Assembly: GCA_017533915.1 (NCBI GenBank)
Contig: JAFWHX010000004.1
Location: forward strand, 122,179 to 186,178
Length of the DNA: 64,000 nucleotides
Source: Eubacterium sp.
GTDB taxonomy: Bacteria; Bacillota; Clostridia; Peptostreptococcales; Anaerovoracaceae
Direction of reading: 5' to 3'
Position 1 is the stretch's first letter. Every line of letters begins with the position of its first letter. Below are positions 63,721 through 64,000 of this stretch, one piece after another. The notes under the pieces were generated by a model. The model saw only the letters and a list, made by a program, of their open reading frames with translations. It did no database searches and was not told where the DNA came from. The position numbers and the translations under genes are program-made.

Positions 63721-64000
63721 GTCTACAGAATGAGAAAAATCATGCAAAATGATATCATTTTCGATCATTTTCTGCTTTCTGTAGACGAAATCACGAGTTT
63801 TTGGTCGTTTCTGTCTACAGAATGAGAAAAATCATGCAAAGTGATATCATTTTTGTTCATTTTTTGCTTTCTGTAGACGAAATCAAAGGTTTTCTGGCTA
63901 TTTCTGTCTACAGAATGAGAAAAAACATGCAAAGTGATATCATTTTTGTTCATTTTTTGCTTTCTGTAGACGAAATCACGAGTTTTTGGTCGTTTCTGTC
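63721..64000. repeat. Tandem array of 66-bp palindromes, period 92-93 bp, running off the window
   Basis: Three full units (63721-63786, 63813-63878, 63906-63971) and the first bases of a fourth (63998) are seen. Each unit begins GTCTACAGAA and ends TTCTGTAGAC, and is a near-perfect dyad centred on TGATATCA; in unit 1 the central 16 bp are fully palindromic. Units 2 and 3 differ at one position. Linkers are 26-27 bp; linkers 1 and 3 are identical, linker 2 has diverged. The unit length is not a constant multiple of three, and no frame is conserved through it, so it is not coding. The whole unit repeats, so it is not a CRISPR array. Confidence 0.9.

Noticed and set aside
63765-63953. A 62-codon open frame on the minus strand across the palindromic array
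   Set aside because: It arises from the repeat itself, the repeat period is not a constant multiple of three, there is no ribosome site, and the frame is broken in the next unit.
63721-64000. CRISPR array
   Set aside because: The whole 92-93 bp unit is repeated, including the part that would be spacer; there are no unique spacers and no cas genes in view.

Overview
The window looks like a chromosomal core region of an anaerobic Bacillota of class Clostridia. The evidence is the set of gene neighbourhoods (dnaG-rpoD-trmK-nif3, efp-mltG-trmR-trhP, xseA-xseB-ispA-dxs-tlyA, yajC-secDF-rel, mutS-mutL), together with Clostridia-typical proteins: HemZ, an Asp23-like protein beside NusB, a giant 2-hydroxyacyl-CoA-dehydratase-activase-like ATPase, a ThiT-type ECF thiamine transporter under a TPP riboswitch, and a crotonase. 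Base composition appears moderate (mid to upper 40s percent GC by eye). I cannot name a species; a relative of Anaerovoracaceae/Lachnospiraceae is only a guess.

Positions 1-53.9 kb are almost entirely minus-strand and tightly packed, with many short overlaps and gaps under 50 bp. In order of transcription (high to low coordinates) they are: murI, an acidic unknown protein, a metallo-beta-lactamase protein, a tiny membrane protein, an M16 peptidase, dut, dnaG, rpoD, trmK, nif3, the RNase P RNA, a MATE transporter, the giant activase, yebC, a candidate 6S RNA, polA, coaE, two leucine tRNAs, yajC, secDF, rel, a glyoxalase-II-like hydrolase, hemZ, hisS, aspS, nadD, a fused yqeK-rsfS, leuS, rnj, efp, mltG, trmR, trhP, a CBS/CorC protein, Asp23-like, nusB, a TsaD-like paralogue, xseA, xseB, ispA, dxs, tlyA, an aminotransferase, mutS and a 3'-truncated mutL that runs off the left edge. 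The themes are translation and tRNA maturation, replication and repair, isoprenoid precursor synthesis, protein export and the stringent response.

From 53.9 kb the strand switches. The plus-strand genes are pepF, nadK, an RluD-type pseudouridine synthase, thiN, a TPP-riboswitch-controlled thiT, a large GH2 beta-galactosidase and a crotonase, each of the last three with a recognisable promoter and terminator. The last 500 bp carry no gene: a 12-bp-stem hairpin, a bidirectional terminator, and the start of a tandem array of 66-bp palindromes spaced every 92-93 bp that continues beyond the window.

The least ordinary signals are this palindromic array, a roughly 218-bp inverted-repeat element forming the leader of the TsaD-like gene, the YqeK-RsfS fusion, the rod-shaped 6S-like RNA upstream of polA, and a riboswitch terminator whose 3' arm is also the ribosome binding site. 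I see no phage, insertion sequence, defence island or CRISPR array.
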